Positions 1 to 8,324 of a DNA stretch of 32,618 nucleotides are shown one piece after another. The notes below the pieces were generated by a model, which was given only the letters and a program-made list of their open reading frames with translations, did no database searches and was not told the DNA's origin. A program made the position numbers and the translations under genes. Each line of letters opens with the position of its first letter. Position 1 is the stretch's first letter. Origin of the DNA: Opitutia bacterium (GTDB lineage: Bacteria > Verrucomicrobiota > Verrucomicrobiia > Opitutales > JABJCN01). The DNA lies in assembly GCA_018668635.1 (NCBI GenBank), contig JABJCN010000017.1, forward strand, positions 1 through 32,618, in the 5' to 3' direction.

Positions 1-185
1 TCCGTTACATACATAAGTCCTTTCTGGCGTTCTGTATCATTGCAGGCAATTCGAGCATTGAACTTTATTTCTCCGAGATGGAATCCGAAGCTGGTATCCG
101 ATGTGGCGTAAGGGTTTTCGGGGTTATCCTGACAGGATGTAAGCAGGATTATTATCAGGAATTCAAAGCCAAGTATTATTCGCAT
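1..185 (-). CDS. DUF192-family lipoprotein, C-terminus cut off by window edge
   Basis: Reading the minus strand from an ATG at 185 gives 61 residues without a stop to the window edge. Residues 1-18 form a lipoprotein signal: a hydrophobic stretch ending in the lipobox L-T-S-C (Cys18), so the mature protein should be lipid-anchored. Near the edge the reading has E-R-Q-K-G-L-M-Y, which matches the conserved N-terminal motif of the DUF192 (COG1430) family. These are small exported beta-barrel-like proteins of unknown biochemical function. The gene is divergent from rfaE1 with an 86-base gap, which must hold both promoters. The frame was found by direct translation. The family call rests on one motif plus the lipobox, because most of the domain lies outside the window. 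Confidence 0.75.
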   Translation of the reverse strand, partial: MRIILGFEFLIIILLTSCQDNPENPYATSDTSFGFHLGEIKFNARIACNDTERQKGLMYVT

Positions 186-271
186 AACTGCTTTTTCCTA
201 GACATCCTGGACTATGGGACAATTCTTTTCCTGTCTTTGACTTGAGTATTTTTGTATAACCAAATCTTTGT

Positions 272-1237
272 ATGAAATCTTTGCTGGATAATATCGTTGG
301 TCAGCGAATCCTCGTGGTCGGTGATTTAATGCTGGATAGATATACTTGGGGTGATGCTTCTCGGATTTCGCCTGAGGCGCCAGTACCTGTGGTGGATGTA
401 TCAAGAGAGAGTTGTGTCGCTGGTGGTGCTGCCAATGTGGCCTTAAACCTTCGCACCCTTGGAGCTGAAGCAGAGGTCTGTGGTTGGGTGGGGCAGGATG
501 CTGCAGGAACTGAGTTGGTTGAACTCTTGTCAAAAACCAACATTGATATTGATCCGGTTTTTCACGCACATGGGAAAATCACCATTGTAAAGTCGCGAAT
601 CATGGTCCGCAATCAGCAACTTTGTCGCTTGGACCGTGAGGATGTTCCTGCAGGGTATGCATTGAATTCAGAGGATATTGCGCGGGTTGTGGAGCTGGCC
701 GGGAGAGCCGATGCCGTGATTTTTTCGGACTACGGCAAGGGAACGCTTAGCGAGGAGTTGGTCAATGCTCTTGGTTGCTCTCAGAATGGGCATCTTCTTT
801 TGGCAATGGATCCCAAGCCTCGTCGCAGGATTGCTCATCATGGGTTGAGCCTTTTAACTCCAAATCGAAGTGAGGCTTTGCAATTGGCAGGTCTTGAGAT
901 TATGCGTGGTGACCCTTTTCCTGAGACGGAGGTTTGTCGCCGAATATACGAGACCTATCAGCCTGAGAACCTTGTCATCACCATGGGCGGAGATGGGATG
1001 CTTGTCAGTCGTGCCGGGGAGGTCTCATTGAGGATTCCAACCATGGCCCGAGAAGTCTTTGATGTTTCAGGTGCTGGGGATACGGTTGTCGCTGCATTGA
1101 CTCTGGCACTTTCTTCCGGCGCAGAAATTGAAAAGGCAGCACGTTTTGCCAATCTGGCGGCGGGGATTGTTGTTGGTAAAGTGGGGACTGCAACCGTTTC
1201 GCCATCTGAACTTCTCTCCTTGGGGGAGTCTTTGTGA
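272..1237 (+). CDS. rfaE1: D-glycero-beta-D-manno-heptose-7-phosphate kinase (RfaE domain I)
   Basis: The 321-residue product is a PfkB/ribokinase-fold kinase that phosphorylates heptose 7-phosphate at C1 to the 1,7-bisphosphate in the cytoplasm, for the ADP-heptose of LPS inner core. The N-terminus has G-D-L-M-L-D-R-Y and S-P-E-A-P-V-P-V, typical of RfaE/HldE domain I, followed by the A-G-G-A-A-N-V substrate-binding glycines near residue 50. The PfkB signature D-V-S-G-A-G-D-T is at 264-271, with Asp270 as the expected catalytic base. Length fits a stand-alone domain I; the adenylyltransferase half (domain II) found in E. coli HldE is absent. Its last bases overlap gmhB (GTGA), so the two are almost certainly co-transcribed and translationally coupled. 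No clear Shine-Dalgarno site precedes the ATG. Confidence 0.93.
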   Translation: MKSLLDNIVGQRILVVGDLMLDRYTWGDASRISPEAPVPVVDVSRESCVAGGAANVALNLRTLGAEAEVCGWVGQDAAGTELVELLSKTNIDIDPVFHAHGKITIVKSRIMVRNQQLCRLDREDVPAGYALNSEDIARVVELAGRADAVIFSDYGKGTLSEELVNALGCSQNGHLLLAMDPKPRRRIAHHGLSLLTPNRSEALQLAGLEIMRGDPFPETEVCRRIYETYQPENLVITMGGDGMLVSRAGEVSLRIPTMAREVFDVSGAGDTVVAALTLALSSGAEIEKAARFANLAAGIVVGKVGTATVSPSELLSLGESL

Positions 1238-1764
1238 AAAAGGCCCTTTTTCTTGATCGCGACGGAACTCTCGTGGTCGATACCCATTACCTTTATAAAG
1301 CTGCGGATGTTCAGCTTATCCCAGGAGCAGGGGAGGCTCTTCATGCCCTACTCAAAGCAGGCTATCTGCTTTTTCTTTTCACCAATCAGTCTGGCATTGG
1401 CCGTGGTTACTACGTATTGGACGATGCTTTGGCCTGCAACCGACATATGTTTATGATGATGGGTTTTAGAGAGGATCCATTTATTGAGACCTGCATTGCC
1501 CCTGAAACTCCAGAAGATCAGGCAGTCTACCGCAAGCCTTCCCCAAAATTTATTTTAGAAATGTGCGAAAAATATCAACTTGATCCACAGAACTCCTGGA
1601 TGGTTGGGGACAAGCTCTGCGATCTTGAAGCGGGGTTCAATGCTGGAATTCGTTCTGCTTTCGTGCAAACAGGGAAAGCATCAGATACTGATCCACATGA
1701 GTTTTTGCGCGAGCATGGAATTCCTGTTTATGCGCATATATTGGAGTTTGTTGAGCAGTTGTAG
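1234..1764 (+). CDS. gmhB: D-glycero-beta-D-manno-heptose 1,7-bisphosphate 7-phosphatase
   Basis: This 176-residue HAD phosphatase should remove the C7 phosphate from heptose 1,7-bisphosphate, the step after RfaE1. HAD motif I is L-D-R-D-G-T (Asp8 nucleophile, Asp10 acid/base). Motif II is T-N-Q-S-G-I at 50-55, followed by R-G, as in GmhB. Motif III is the R-K-P at 100-102, and motif IV is G-D-K-L-C-D with Asp126 and Asp130. The start is GTG, chosen because it overlaps the rfaE1 stop and sits behind GGGGGAG. The zinc loop of E. coli GmhB (Cys-x-His ... Cys-x-Cys) is reduced here: only one Cys (Cys87) remains before R-K-P. Neighbour context supports the heptose role over other HAD phosphatases such as histidinol phosphatase. 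Confidence 0.88.
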   Translation: MKKALFLDRDGTLVVDTHYLYKAADVQLIPGAGEALHALLKAGYLLFLFTNQSGIGRGYYVLDDALACNRHMFMMMGFREDPFIETCIAPETPEDQAVYRKPSPKFILEMCEKYQLDPQNSWMVGDKLCDLEAGFNAGIRSAFVQTGKASDTDPHEFLREHGIPVYAHILEFVEQL

Positions 1765-1779
1765 ATGTTTTAATCTACC

Positions 1780-3540
1780 TTACATTTTTTCCAGCGTCTC
1801 TATACCGAGAAGTTTGAGTCCAGTTTCGAGTACGGTGAGTGTCCTAGCGCATAGAAGTAGTCGGCGTGCTCGGACGCGCGAATCTTCAACCATTACTTTA
1901 TTGGCATTGTAGAAGGTGCTGAATGTTCCAGCAAGTTCGTAAAGGTAGGTGCAGATAAAGTGAGGTCGCAGGTCCGTGGTTGCTTGTTCAAGGGCGCTCG
2001 GAAAAAGGAGTAGTTGTCTAGCTAATGCTTTTTCCTCATTCGATTCAGGAGAACTAGCGTTTTCTTCACCCTGACCGGGTCTGATTGATAGCTTACGGAA
2101 TATGCTATGGATACGGACTACCGCATAAAGGAGGTAGGGTGCCGTGTTGCCCTCAAGACTGAGCATTTTTTCCCATGAGAAGGTGTAGTCACTGGTTCTG
2201 TTCTGGGAAAGGTCAGCGTATTTTACTGCTCCCAACCCCACGACTCTGGCAATCTTGTCGCATTCATTAGTGTCTAGGTCTGGGTTCTTTTTTTCAACGA
2301 TTATTCTTGCTCGATCAATAGCTTCAGTGAGTAAATCCTTTAGTTTAATAGGATCTCCAGATCTTGTTTTAATGGCTTTGCCATCTTCGCCTAGAATAGT
2401 CCCGAACCAGACATGTCGTAGGATGGGTTTTTTTATAGAAGGTAGTTGTTTGAACCACTTGTTGGCTGTCAGGAAAAGTTGTTCAAAATGATCCTGCTGC
2501 CGTCCGTCTGTAACATAAATTATTTCATCTAAGCTCCACTCTTTGATCCGATAGAGGATCGTGGCGAGGTCAGTTGTTGCATAGTTGCTGGCGCCGTCGG
2601 ATTTCCGAATAATGAACGGTTGTTTCTTAAATCTTGGATGTTCTGGATGGAATACGACCAGAGCGCCTTCGCTTTGTTCTGCAATGCCGAGTTTTTCCAA
2701 GTCCCGATAGACATCTTCCACTTTATCGCGGTAGAAGCTTTCGCCTAGAACATGATCAAAGTGAACTCCGAGTCGGTCATAAATTTCTTGAAATGCCTTG
2801 TAGCTTATGGAGTTAATCTGATCCCATAGAGTAAGACTTTCTTCATCTCCATTTTGAAGTTTGACGAGCTCCTTTCTTGCGACTTCCAGTTGTTCTGGAA
2901 ATTCCCTGGTGAGGGCGGACCCCTTGCGATATATGTCTTCAAGTTGCTCGAGAGCATCTGGGGTATCTGCTTCAAGATTCATTCTGAAGTGGCGGATGGC
3001 CATAATTAGAATACCAAACTGGGTTCCCCAATCACCAACATGATTATCGCGAATAGTTCTGGCTCCTTGAAACTCAAGTAGCCGACATAGCGTCTCACCA
3101 ATAACAGTGGAGCGAATGTGCCCAACATGCATTTGTTTGGCTGTGTTTGGGGAACTAAAATCCATGGTAACAACCTTTCCTCTGAAAGGTCCAGTTCCCG
3201 CGGTCTTTAATGATGATTGGTCTTGAAGATGCTTTAACCAGTCGAGGTAAAAATCTTTTTTAAAGTGGAAGTTGATGAACCCTGGACCGGCAATTTCCAT
3301 TTCTAAGTCTGTTTCGGGGAATATATTTCGCAACGACTCAACGAGTATTATTGCCAGCTCCCGTGGATTCCGACCTCGCTTTTTGGCAAAAGGAAGGACC
3401 CCATTTGCTTGGAATTCACCAAAACGTGGGTCTGCAGGGTTCACATTTGCAGTGAACTCCTTATCAAACTCCTTGAGCGTAAGCACTGCTTTCTGAATCG
3501 TTTTGTCCAGATGGGTGGCAATATGAAAGGGCCATTTCAT
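1780..3540 (-). CDS. argS: Arginyl-tRNA synthetase
   Basis: This 586-residue class I aminoacyl-tRNA synthetase charges tRNA-Arg in the cytoplasm. The N-terminus has the Arg-tRNA synthetase additional domain, ending in N-F-H-F-K. The HIGH box follows as H-V-G-H in K-Q-M-H-V-G-H-I-R-S-T near residue 138. The KMSKS position carries the degenerate K-T-R-S-G, normal for bacterial ArgS. The C-terminal part holds the anticodon-binding DALR-like helical domain, ending in G-L-K-L-L-G-I-E-T-L. Length is usual for the family. The gene converges on gmhB, with only 15 bases between the two stop codons, and is divergent from the phosphorylase gene across about 200 bases. Confidence 0.96.
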   Translation of the reverse strand: MKWPFHIATHLDKTIQKAVLTLKEFDKEFTANVNPADPRFGEFQANGVLPFAKKRGRNPRELAIILVESLRNIFPETDLEMEIAGPGFINFHFKKDFYLDWLKHLQDQSSLKTAGTGPFRGKVVTMDFSSPNTAKQMHVGHIRSTVIGETLCRLLEFQGARTIRDNHVGDWGTQFGILIMAIRHFRMNLEADTPDALEQLEDIYRKGSALTREFPEQLEVARKELVKLQNGDEESLTLWDQINSISYKAFQEIYDRLGVHFDHVLGESFYRDKVEDVYRDLEKLGIAEQSEGALVVFHPEHPRFKKQPFIIRKSDGASNYATTDLATILYRIKEWSLDEIIYVTDGRQQDHFEQLFLTANKWFKQLPSIKKPILRHVWFGTILGEDGKAIKTRSGDPIKLKDLLTEAIDRARIIVEKKNPDLDTNECDKIARVVGLGAVKYADLSQNRTSDYTFSWEKMLSLEGNTAPYLLYAVVRIHSIFRKLSIRPGQGEENASSPESNEEKALARQLLLFPSALEQATTDLRPHFICTYLYELAGTFSTFYNANKVMVEDSRVRARRLLLCARTLTVLETGLKLLGIETLEKM

Positions 3541-3741
3541 AGTGCGGAGAAACCAAGTTTTCTATGCAATTCCGTCAAGCATGGAATGTTTAGATTTTCA
3601 TCTGGCTGTATTCAACATCTTTTAATGAATACATATTTCCCTTTGGTTTTTATAAAAAGGCTCGACAAAACAGCAGGAATCGTTTTCCTCGCTCACCTTT
3701 CGTTTTAACGACCCTTCCCCAAGGTCTCAGTTTACTAACTC

Positions 3742-5076
3742 ATGAAAAAACGCATTGTTACTCCCCGAAAATTCATCAAGCCCACATTCACCTACTTGGT
3801 AGAAAAAAAGCGCGATGGAGGGGAATTCACTCCAGAGGAAATCCGATTCATTGTTGAGTCAATATTTGATGATGAGATGCCTGACTTCCAGCAGGCAGCT
3901 CTGCTTATGGCAGTCTTCTTTCAGAATATGTCTGCCCAAGAAACAGCTGCTTATGCTGAAGAGATGATGCTTTCCGGTGAGGTCGTGGATCTCTCTCGTT
4001 TCACTCGCCCTAAGATTGATAAATATTCCACCGGTGGCGTTGGTGACAAGACCTCTCTTGTTCTGGGGCCTCTTGCTGCGGCATGCGGCGTGCTTATGCC
4101 TACGATGAATGGCGAGGACGAGGATTATGGGATTCGTAACCTTACAAAATTGTCTTCGATTCCTGGCTTTAAGGCTGAGGCAAGTCTGGAGGAATTTCAA
4201 GAGCAACTGCGTTCAGTCGGTTGTTGTATGGTGGAGAAACATCCTGAGATCTCACCAGTAGATGAAATCCTTTACAAGCTCCGTCAGAAAACCGGCACAA
4301 TTCCATGTATACCGCTCATAACGGGCAGTGCACTAAGCCGAAAGCTGGCAGCTGGGGCTGAAGGTCTCGTGGTGGACGTCAAATGGGGGAATGGGGCTTT
4401 TGTTACAGATTTGGAGCAGGCTAAACTTCTTGCTCGTTCGATCACTCGCGTGGGTCGCTCAATGAAAAGGCGTTGCGTTGCTTTGGTTACTGATATGAAC
4501 CAACCCCTTGGTAGTGCTGTGGGTACTGGGCTAGAAATTCAGGAAGCTATTGAGCTTTTAAAAGGAGAAGGTCCTGAAGACCTTAAAATTCTTGTTCAGA
4601 AACTGGGCATGGAAATTGTGCGGCTTGCGGGTGTTGCTGGTTCTACTTTGTCTGCCAAGCAAACGGTTCAGCGTCACTTGGAGGATGGCTCTGCATTTGA
4701 GAAATTTAAGGAGATGGTGAAGGCGCAAGGTGGTAATACTGACTACCTTGACAATCCTGAAAAATTTAAGCCTGCCAAGTATGTTAAAAAGCTTCCTGCA
4801 CCCAAACGTGGGTACGTTCATGCAATTAACACTGGAATGATTGCCTGGGGGGTCCAGATGCTTTCCACAAACAAGGCAGGTAAGATTGATCATGCCGTTG
4901 GTGTTACTGAAGTGAAAAAGATTGGAACCCAAGTGAAGCAGGGTGAACCCTTGATGATGATTCATTACAATGATGAGGGGCGACTTGAATCGGCTTTGGA
5001 ATACCTAAAGGCAGCCTATCGTCTTGCTCCGAAGAGACCGGCGATCCCAGTGCTTGTGGTTGAGCGTGTTGCCTGA
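3742..5076 (+). CDS. Thymidine/pyrimidine-nucleoside phosphorylase family protein with altered active site
   Basis: The 444 residues align end to end with the nucleoside phosphorylase II family (DeoA/Pdp). The N-terminal helical domain has E-K-K-R-D-G-x-E-F-T, then comes S-T-G-G-V-G-D-K-T-S and the late P-L-I-T-G-S-A-L-S-R-K block, and V-D-V-K-W-G-N-G-A-F and T-D-M-N-Q-P-L-G are conserved. Family enzymes split thymidine or uridine with phosphate. However, the catalytic His of K-H-S-T-G-G is Tyr95. The stretch equal to the family signature (S-G-R-G-L-G-H-T-G-G-T) reads N-G-E-D-E-D-Y-G-I-R-N, residues 123-133, with no gap. The Lys after the conserved Ser196 (E. coli Lys190) is Arg200, while Arg181 (E. 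coli Arg171) is kept. Enzymatic activity is therefore uncertain. No DeoC, DeoB or DeoD gene is nearby. Confidence 0.85.
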   Translation: MKKRIVTPRKFIKPTFTYLVEKKRDGGEFTPEEIRFIVESIFDDEMPDFQQAALLMAVFFQNMSAQETAAYAEEMMLSGEVVDLSRFTRPKIDKYSTGGVGDKTSLVLGPLAAACGVLMPTMNGEDEDYGIRNLTKLSSIPGFKAEASLEEFQEQLRSVGCCMVEKHPEISPVDEILYKLRQKTGTIPCIPLITGSALSRKLAAGAEGLVVDVKWGNGAFVTDLEQAKLLARSITRVGRSMKRRCVALVTDMNQPLGSAVGTGLEIQEAIELLKGEGPEDLKILVQKLGMEIVRLAGVAGSTLSAKQTVQRHLEDGSAFEKFKEMVKAQGGNTDYLDNPEKFKPAKYVKKLPAPKRGYVHAINTGMIAWGVQMLSTNKAGKIDHAVGVTEVKKIGTQVKQGEPLMMIHYNDEGRLESALEYLKAAYRLAPKRPAIPVLVVERVA

Positions 5077-5113
5077 CCAATACTGATTCGCTAAGTGAAG
5101 CTAGTGCCGAGCT

Positions 5114-5671
5114 CTAAGCCCTCCCTAGATATTCCTTGTTCTCTGTGCTGATTCGAATGCGCTCACCGGTTTTTATGAATAGCGGGGCATGCACGACCAG
5201 CCCTGTCTCAAGAGTCACGGGTTTTTGAACATTGCTGACTGAATCACCTTTAAGACCTTCAGGTGCATCGGTTACCTTCATCTCTATTGAGTTAGGTAAC
5301 TGAAGCTGTATCGCTTGGCCGTCTACCACCAGAATTTCGTAAGCCACATTTTCTATCAGGAAATTTTTGGCGTCCACCATGAGCTCCTTGGGCAGGACTG
5401 TATCCTCATAGGTGTCTGGATCCATAAAGTGGTACCCTTCAGTGTCAACATAGCTGAATTCTAGCTTGTTGGTCTCCGTGTGAAGAAAGACCACATTGTC
5501 CGTTGAGCGAAATTTTGTGTTGGTTGTGGATCCAGAGTGTAGGTTTCGCATAGTCGTCTGCACAAACCCTGCCTGACGACCTTGTGTGCGATGTAACATT
5601 TCTAGGACCAAGTGCGGAGCGCCTTGATAGTCAATGACTCGGCCTTTTCGAATTTCAGTTGGAGATGCCAT
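5114..5671 (-). CDS. efp: Translation elongation factor P, Arg32 type
   Basis: This 185-residue protein has the three-domain length and order of EF-P, which binds stalled ribosomes next to the P-site tRNA and relieves stalling at polyproline. It contains the N-terminal KOW-like domain, T-M-R-N-L-H-S-G, and the C-terminal OB domains with T-G-L-V-V-H-A-P-L-F-I and G-E-R-I-R-I-S-T. The residue at the tip of the first domain, usually Lys34 in E. coli, is Arg32 within Q-G-R-Q-A. That is the position and numbering of the arginine rhamnosylated by EarP in Pseudomonas and Shewanella. The gene stands alone, converging on the phosphorylase gene (37 bases) and divergent from lpxC-fabZ. No EarP, YjeA or YmfI homologue lies in the window. 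Confidence 0.95.
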   Translation of the reverse strand: MASPTEIRKGRVIDYQGAPHLVLEMLHRTQGRQAGFVQTTMRNLHSGSTTNTKFRSTDNVVFLHTETNKLEFSYVDTEGYHFMDPDTYEDTVLPKELMVDAKNFLIENVAYEILVVDGQAIQLQLPNSIEMKVTDAPEGLKGDSVSNVQKPVTLETGLVVHAPLFIKTGERIRISTENKEYLGRA

Positions 5672-5846
5672 TTTCAGAATGGGGAAGTTTTGTTTGTTGA
5701 ACGATAATGGGTCAAAGGAATTGTAGTTTCACCACCCTGCAACATAAAAATCCTACAAACCCTTTCGTTCGTTCCAAATTACACCAAGTTGAACTTTTGA
5801 CTATTGACCACCGCTGGCCGATACCATTTTTTTGCTTTTAGACAAT

Positions 5847-5852
5847 GAGGAG
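5847..5852 (+). promoter_or_regulatory. Ribosome binding site deciding the lpxC-fabZ start
   Basis: GAGGAG lies 12 bases before the ATG at 5865. An in-frame TTG exists upstream at 5832, but the site lies inside the reading that would follow from it, and the LpxC family normally begins with a short M-x-x-R-T-I-x sequence, as at 5865. The spacing is slightly long. Confidence 0.6.
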
Positions 5853-5864
5853 ATTCATTTATAC

Positions 5865-7196
5865 ATGAAACAGAGGACTATTTTGAGGGAGGCTTCCATT
5901 AATGGGAAGTCTCTTCATACAGGGGAGGAAGTTACCCTCACCATTAAGCCTGCCACTGAAAACCATGGCATAATATTTCGGCGAGTTGATCTTTATGGTA
6001 AACCCGATATCCAGCCTATGGCAGAAAATGTTACGGAGTTGATACGTAGCACCACCATTGCCAATGGGCATGCGACCATTCACACAGTAGAGCACGTGCT
6101 AAGCGCCCTGCATGGCTGCGGGGTTGATAACATAGTGGTGGAGATGAATGCAAGTGAGCCACCAATCCTAGACGGTTCAGCAAAGCGCTTTGTCAATCTC
6201 ATTCAGGAGGCAGAGCCAGTCGAACAAGAGGCAGAGCGCGAATATATTGAGATTGACCAGCCTTTATCTGTGACTTCCGGAAACCGTTCTTTAATTGTGT
6301 TGCCCCATGATGGGTTTCGCGTCACCTGCACCTCTGCTGATGACCGTGGTGTTCATACCCAGCATCTCTCGATTGATATTGATTCGGAGACTTACATTTC
6401 CCAGATCGCTCCTGCCCGCACTTTCACTATCTATGAGGATATTGAGGAATTGCTTAAACTTGGCAAGATTCAGGGTGGTAGCCTCGACAGTGCAATCGTC
6501 ATTCGTGGCGACAAGATCATTTCCAAAGAACCCCTGCGTTTTGAGGATGAGTTCGTTCGCCATAAAATTCTCGATTTAGTGGGTGATCTAATGTTATTGG
6601 GTAAGCCAATTCGGGCTCATGTTATTGCAGTGCGTCCTGGACATGCCTTGAATTCTGATCTGACCAAAAAGATATTAGAGACTCGCGATAAAAAGAAGCA
6701 GGGGAAGGCAGCTGTTGCAAAAAAGGCTACGGTTTTACCCAATGAAAGAGCTCTTGATATCCGCCGTGTGCTTGATACATTGCCCCATCGCTATCCTTTT
6801 GTCCTTGTTGATCGTGTCTTGGATATCAATGAGGAAGGGAAGCAACTTACCGCCGTAAAGAATGTGACAATAAATGAACCCTATTTCCAAGGGCATTTTC
6901 CTGGCCGACCAGTAATGCCAGGCGTTCTACAGATTGAGGCCATGGCGCAAGCTGCCGGCATCCTCATGCTTCTGCGCACAACCAGTGAGGGTAAGGTGGC
7001 TTTTTTTATGAGCTGTGACAAAGTAAAGTTTCGTCAAGCTGTTGAGCCTGGTGACCAACTTGAGATTCATGTTGAGTTGACTAAATTACGGGGCAATAAG
7101 ATCGCCCAAGCCACGGGTGAGTGTAAGGTTGCCGGGAAGGTTGTCTCATCTGCTGAACTGATGTTTGCCCTCGTGGATAGCGGGGATGGTAGCTGA
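5865..7196 (+). CDS. lpxC-fabZ: LpxC-FabZ fusion: UDP-3-O-acyl-GlcNAc deacetylase / 3-hydroxyacyl-ACP dehydratase
   Basis: This 443-residue fusion has two enzymes. Residues 1-275 are LpxC, the zinc deacetylase for the committed step of lipid A synthesis. Zinc ligands are His77 (T-V-E-H), His233 and Asp237 (H-K-I-L-D), and the catalytic His260 lies in R-P-G-H-A-L-N. Residues 298-443 are a FabZ hot-dog dehydratase with L-P-H-R-Y-P-F, the active-site His344 in [11 protein letters not shown], and Glu358. A lysine-rich linker (276-290) joins them. The fusion is best known in Bacteroidota and also occurs elsewhere. It places lipid A commitment and fatty acid elongation, which draw on the same 3-hydroxyacyl-ACP pool, in one chain. 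lpxA starts 9 bases after its stop, so the two form an operon. Confidence 0.95.
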   Translation: MKQRTILREASINGKSLHTGEEVTLTIKPATENHGIIFRRVDLYGKPDIQPMAENVTELIRSTTIANGHATIHTVEHVLSALHGCGVDNIVVEMNASEPPILDGSAKRFVNLIQEAEPVEQEAEREYIEIDQPLSVTSGNRSLIVLPHDGFRVTCTSADDRGVHTQHLSIDIDSETYISQIAPARTFTIYEDIEELLKLGKIQGGSLDSAIVIRGDKIISKEPLRFEDEFVRHKILDLVGDLMLLGKPIRAHVIAVRPGHALNSDLTKKILETRDKKKQGKAAVAKKATVLPNERALDIRRVLDTLPHRYPFVLVDRVLDINEEGKQLTAVKNVTINEPYFQGHFPGRPVMPGVLQIEAMAQAAGILMLLRTTSEGKVAFFMSCDKVKFRQAVEPGDQLEIHVELTKLRGNKIAQATGECKVAGKVVSSAELMFALVDSGDGS

Positions 7197-7205
7197 AATT
7201 TGTCC

Positions 7206-7994
7206 ATGGTCGCCCAAGTTCATCCTACTGCAATTGTTGAATCCGGCGCCGAACTGGACGAGGGTGTCATCATTGGGGCCTATACGATCATTGGGGCGAA
7301 GGTCCGATTGGGCCGTGGAACGGAGGTTCGTCACCATGCTACTGTTGAGGGGTTGACTGAATTGGGTGAAGGAAACGTGGTTTACCCCTACGCTTATATT
7401 GGGGCAAAGACCCACGATTTAAAATTTGAGGGTGGGGACCCGGGACTCAAGATTGGTCGATACAATACTTTCCGAGAATATGTTACAGTGCACGCTGCGA
7501 CAAATGATGGTGAGTTTACCGTGGTGGGTGACCACAATGTTATATTGGCTTACAGCCATATTGCACATGACTGCAGTGTCGGGAACAATCTGGTAATGAG
7601 TAGCCACTCGGCGTTGGGAGGGCATGTTGCCACTGGGGATCATGTCAACATTGGTTGGGGAGTGGGAGTCCATCAATTTTGCCGGATAGGGAATTATTCG
7701 ATGCTTTCCGCCTGCTCTAAGGTGGTCCAGGACGTTTTACCCTTAATGCTTGTGGATGGCTCACCGGCGGAGCACAGAAGCGTCAACAAAGTTGGCTTGG
7801 AGCGGAATGGGTTTTCTCGCAATGAAATCGAGCGTGCCCGTTACATTTTCAAGATTCTGTTCAAGGAGGGGCTGAATAAGTCCCAGGCATTTGAACGGTT
7901 ACACAGTGAGAATTCAAGCGTGGATACAGACGAAAGGGTTCTTCGAACGATTCTCGACTTTTCTGAGAGTGCAACGGATCGGGGTCTGGCCTGA
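7206..7994 (+). CDS. lpxA: Acyl-[ACP]--UDP-N-acetylglucosamine O-acyltransferase
   Basis: This roughly 262-residue left-handed beta-helix protein performs the first lipid A step, transfer of a 3-hydroxyacyl chain from ACP to UDP-GlcNAc O3. The hexapeptide repeats run from about residue 5 to 180 (A-I-V-E-S-G, V-I-I-G-A-Y and similar). The family block [10 protein letters not shown] is present, the catalytic His lies in L-G-G-H-V, and V-H-Q-F-C-R-I-G is strongly conserved. The C-terminal helical part contains [10 protein letters not shown] prefer the ATG at 7206; a TTG two codons earlier (7200) is possible. It directly follows lpxC-fabZ and ends just before a hairpin. Confidence 0.95.
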   Translation: MVAQVHPTAIVESGAELDEGVIIGAYTIIGAKVRLGRGTEVRHHATVEGLTELGEGNVVYPYAYIGAKTHDLKFEGGDPGLKIGRYNTFREYVTVHAATNDGEFTVVGDHNVILAYSHIAHDCSVGNNLVMSSHSALGGHVATGDHVNIGWGVGVHQFCRIGNYSMLSACSKVVQDVLPLMLVDGSPAEHRSVNKVGLERNGFSRNEIERARYIFKILFKEGLNKSQAFERLHSENSSVDTDERVLRTILDFSESATDRGLA

Positions 7995-8000
7995 TAGGGG

Positions 8001-8024
8001 CAGGCGTAGACGCCTGTTCTATTT
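8001..8024 (+). terminator. Intrinsic terminator after lpxA
   Basis: CAGGCG (8001-8006) pairs perfectly with CGCCTG (8011-8016) around a TAGA loop, followed by TTCTATTT. It lies seven bases after the lpxA stop and just before the convergent DUF971 stop, so it most likely ends the lpx transcript. The stem is short and the T-run is interrupted. Confidence 0.6.
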
Positions 8025-8324
8025 AGTGACCTGGTTGATTTTCCGCAGATAGTCCCAACTGAAAATACCGGTTTGATGGCCATCACTAAATATGAAACGG
8101 ATGGCATAATTTCCGATGAATTCCCAGTTATTCACGGTAATGTCAGAAAAATCCTCTCGATCATCCCCGCCGTGTCTCTGGCCAAGAATATCAATCTCTC
8201 CCTGGTTTTCTGCACTTGGGGACTGTGCTCTCAGATAATCCATAGGGAAGAAGGTCTCGTCTCCATCCTTCCAGATGATGGCAATCTCAGTGCCAACGGC
8301 TTGCACAAGTCGCGGTTGCTGCAT
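8019..8324 (-). CDS. DUF971 (gamma-butyrobetaine hydroxylase-like N-terminal) domain protein
   Basis: This 101-residue protein reads as a single DUF971 domain: an early I-x-W-x-D-G stretch, F-P-x-D-Y-L-R, and a late G-N-Y-A-I-R-F-I-F-S-D-G-H-x-T-G-I-F-S-W-D-Y-L. The domain is a small beta fold found at the N-terminus of gamma-butyrobetaine dioxygenase and as stand-alone bacterial proteins, sometimes near Fe-S assembly genes. No clear biochemical role is known for stand-alone copies. Its ATG shares one base with the stop of the upstream gene (TGATG), so translation is probably coupled to the 213-residue protein. The family call is confident; the function is not. Confidence 0.85.
   Translation of the reverse strand: MQQPRLVQAVGTEIAIIWKDGDETFFPMDYLRAQSPSAENQGEIDILGQRHGGDDREDFSDITVNNWEFIGNYAIRFIFSDGHQTGIFSWDYLRKINQVTK

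Noticed and set aside
1761-1778. GTAGAT/ATCTAC hairpin between gmhB and argS as a terminator
   Set aside because: Six AT-rich pairs and a T-run that starts several bases later are too weak; part of the stem is the gmhB stop codon.
3409-3708. 99-codon frame reading across the argS start and the gap to the phosphorylase gene
   Set aside because: It is antisense to the first part of argS, has no ribosome binding site and shows no family features.
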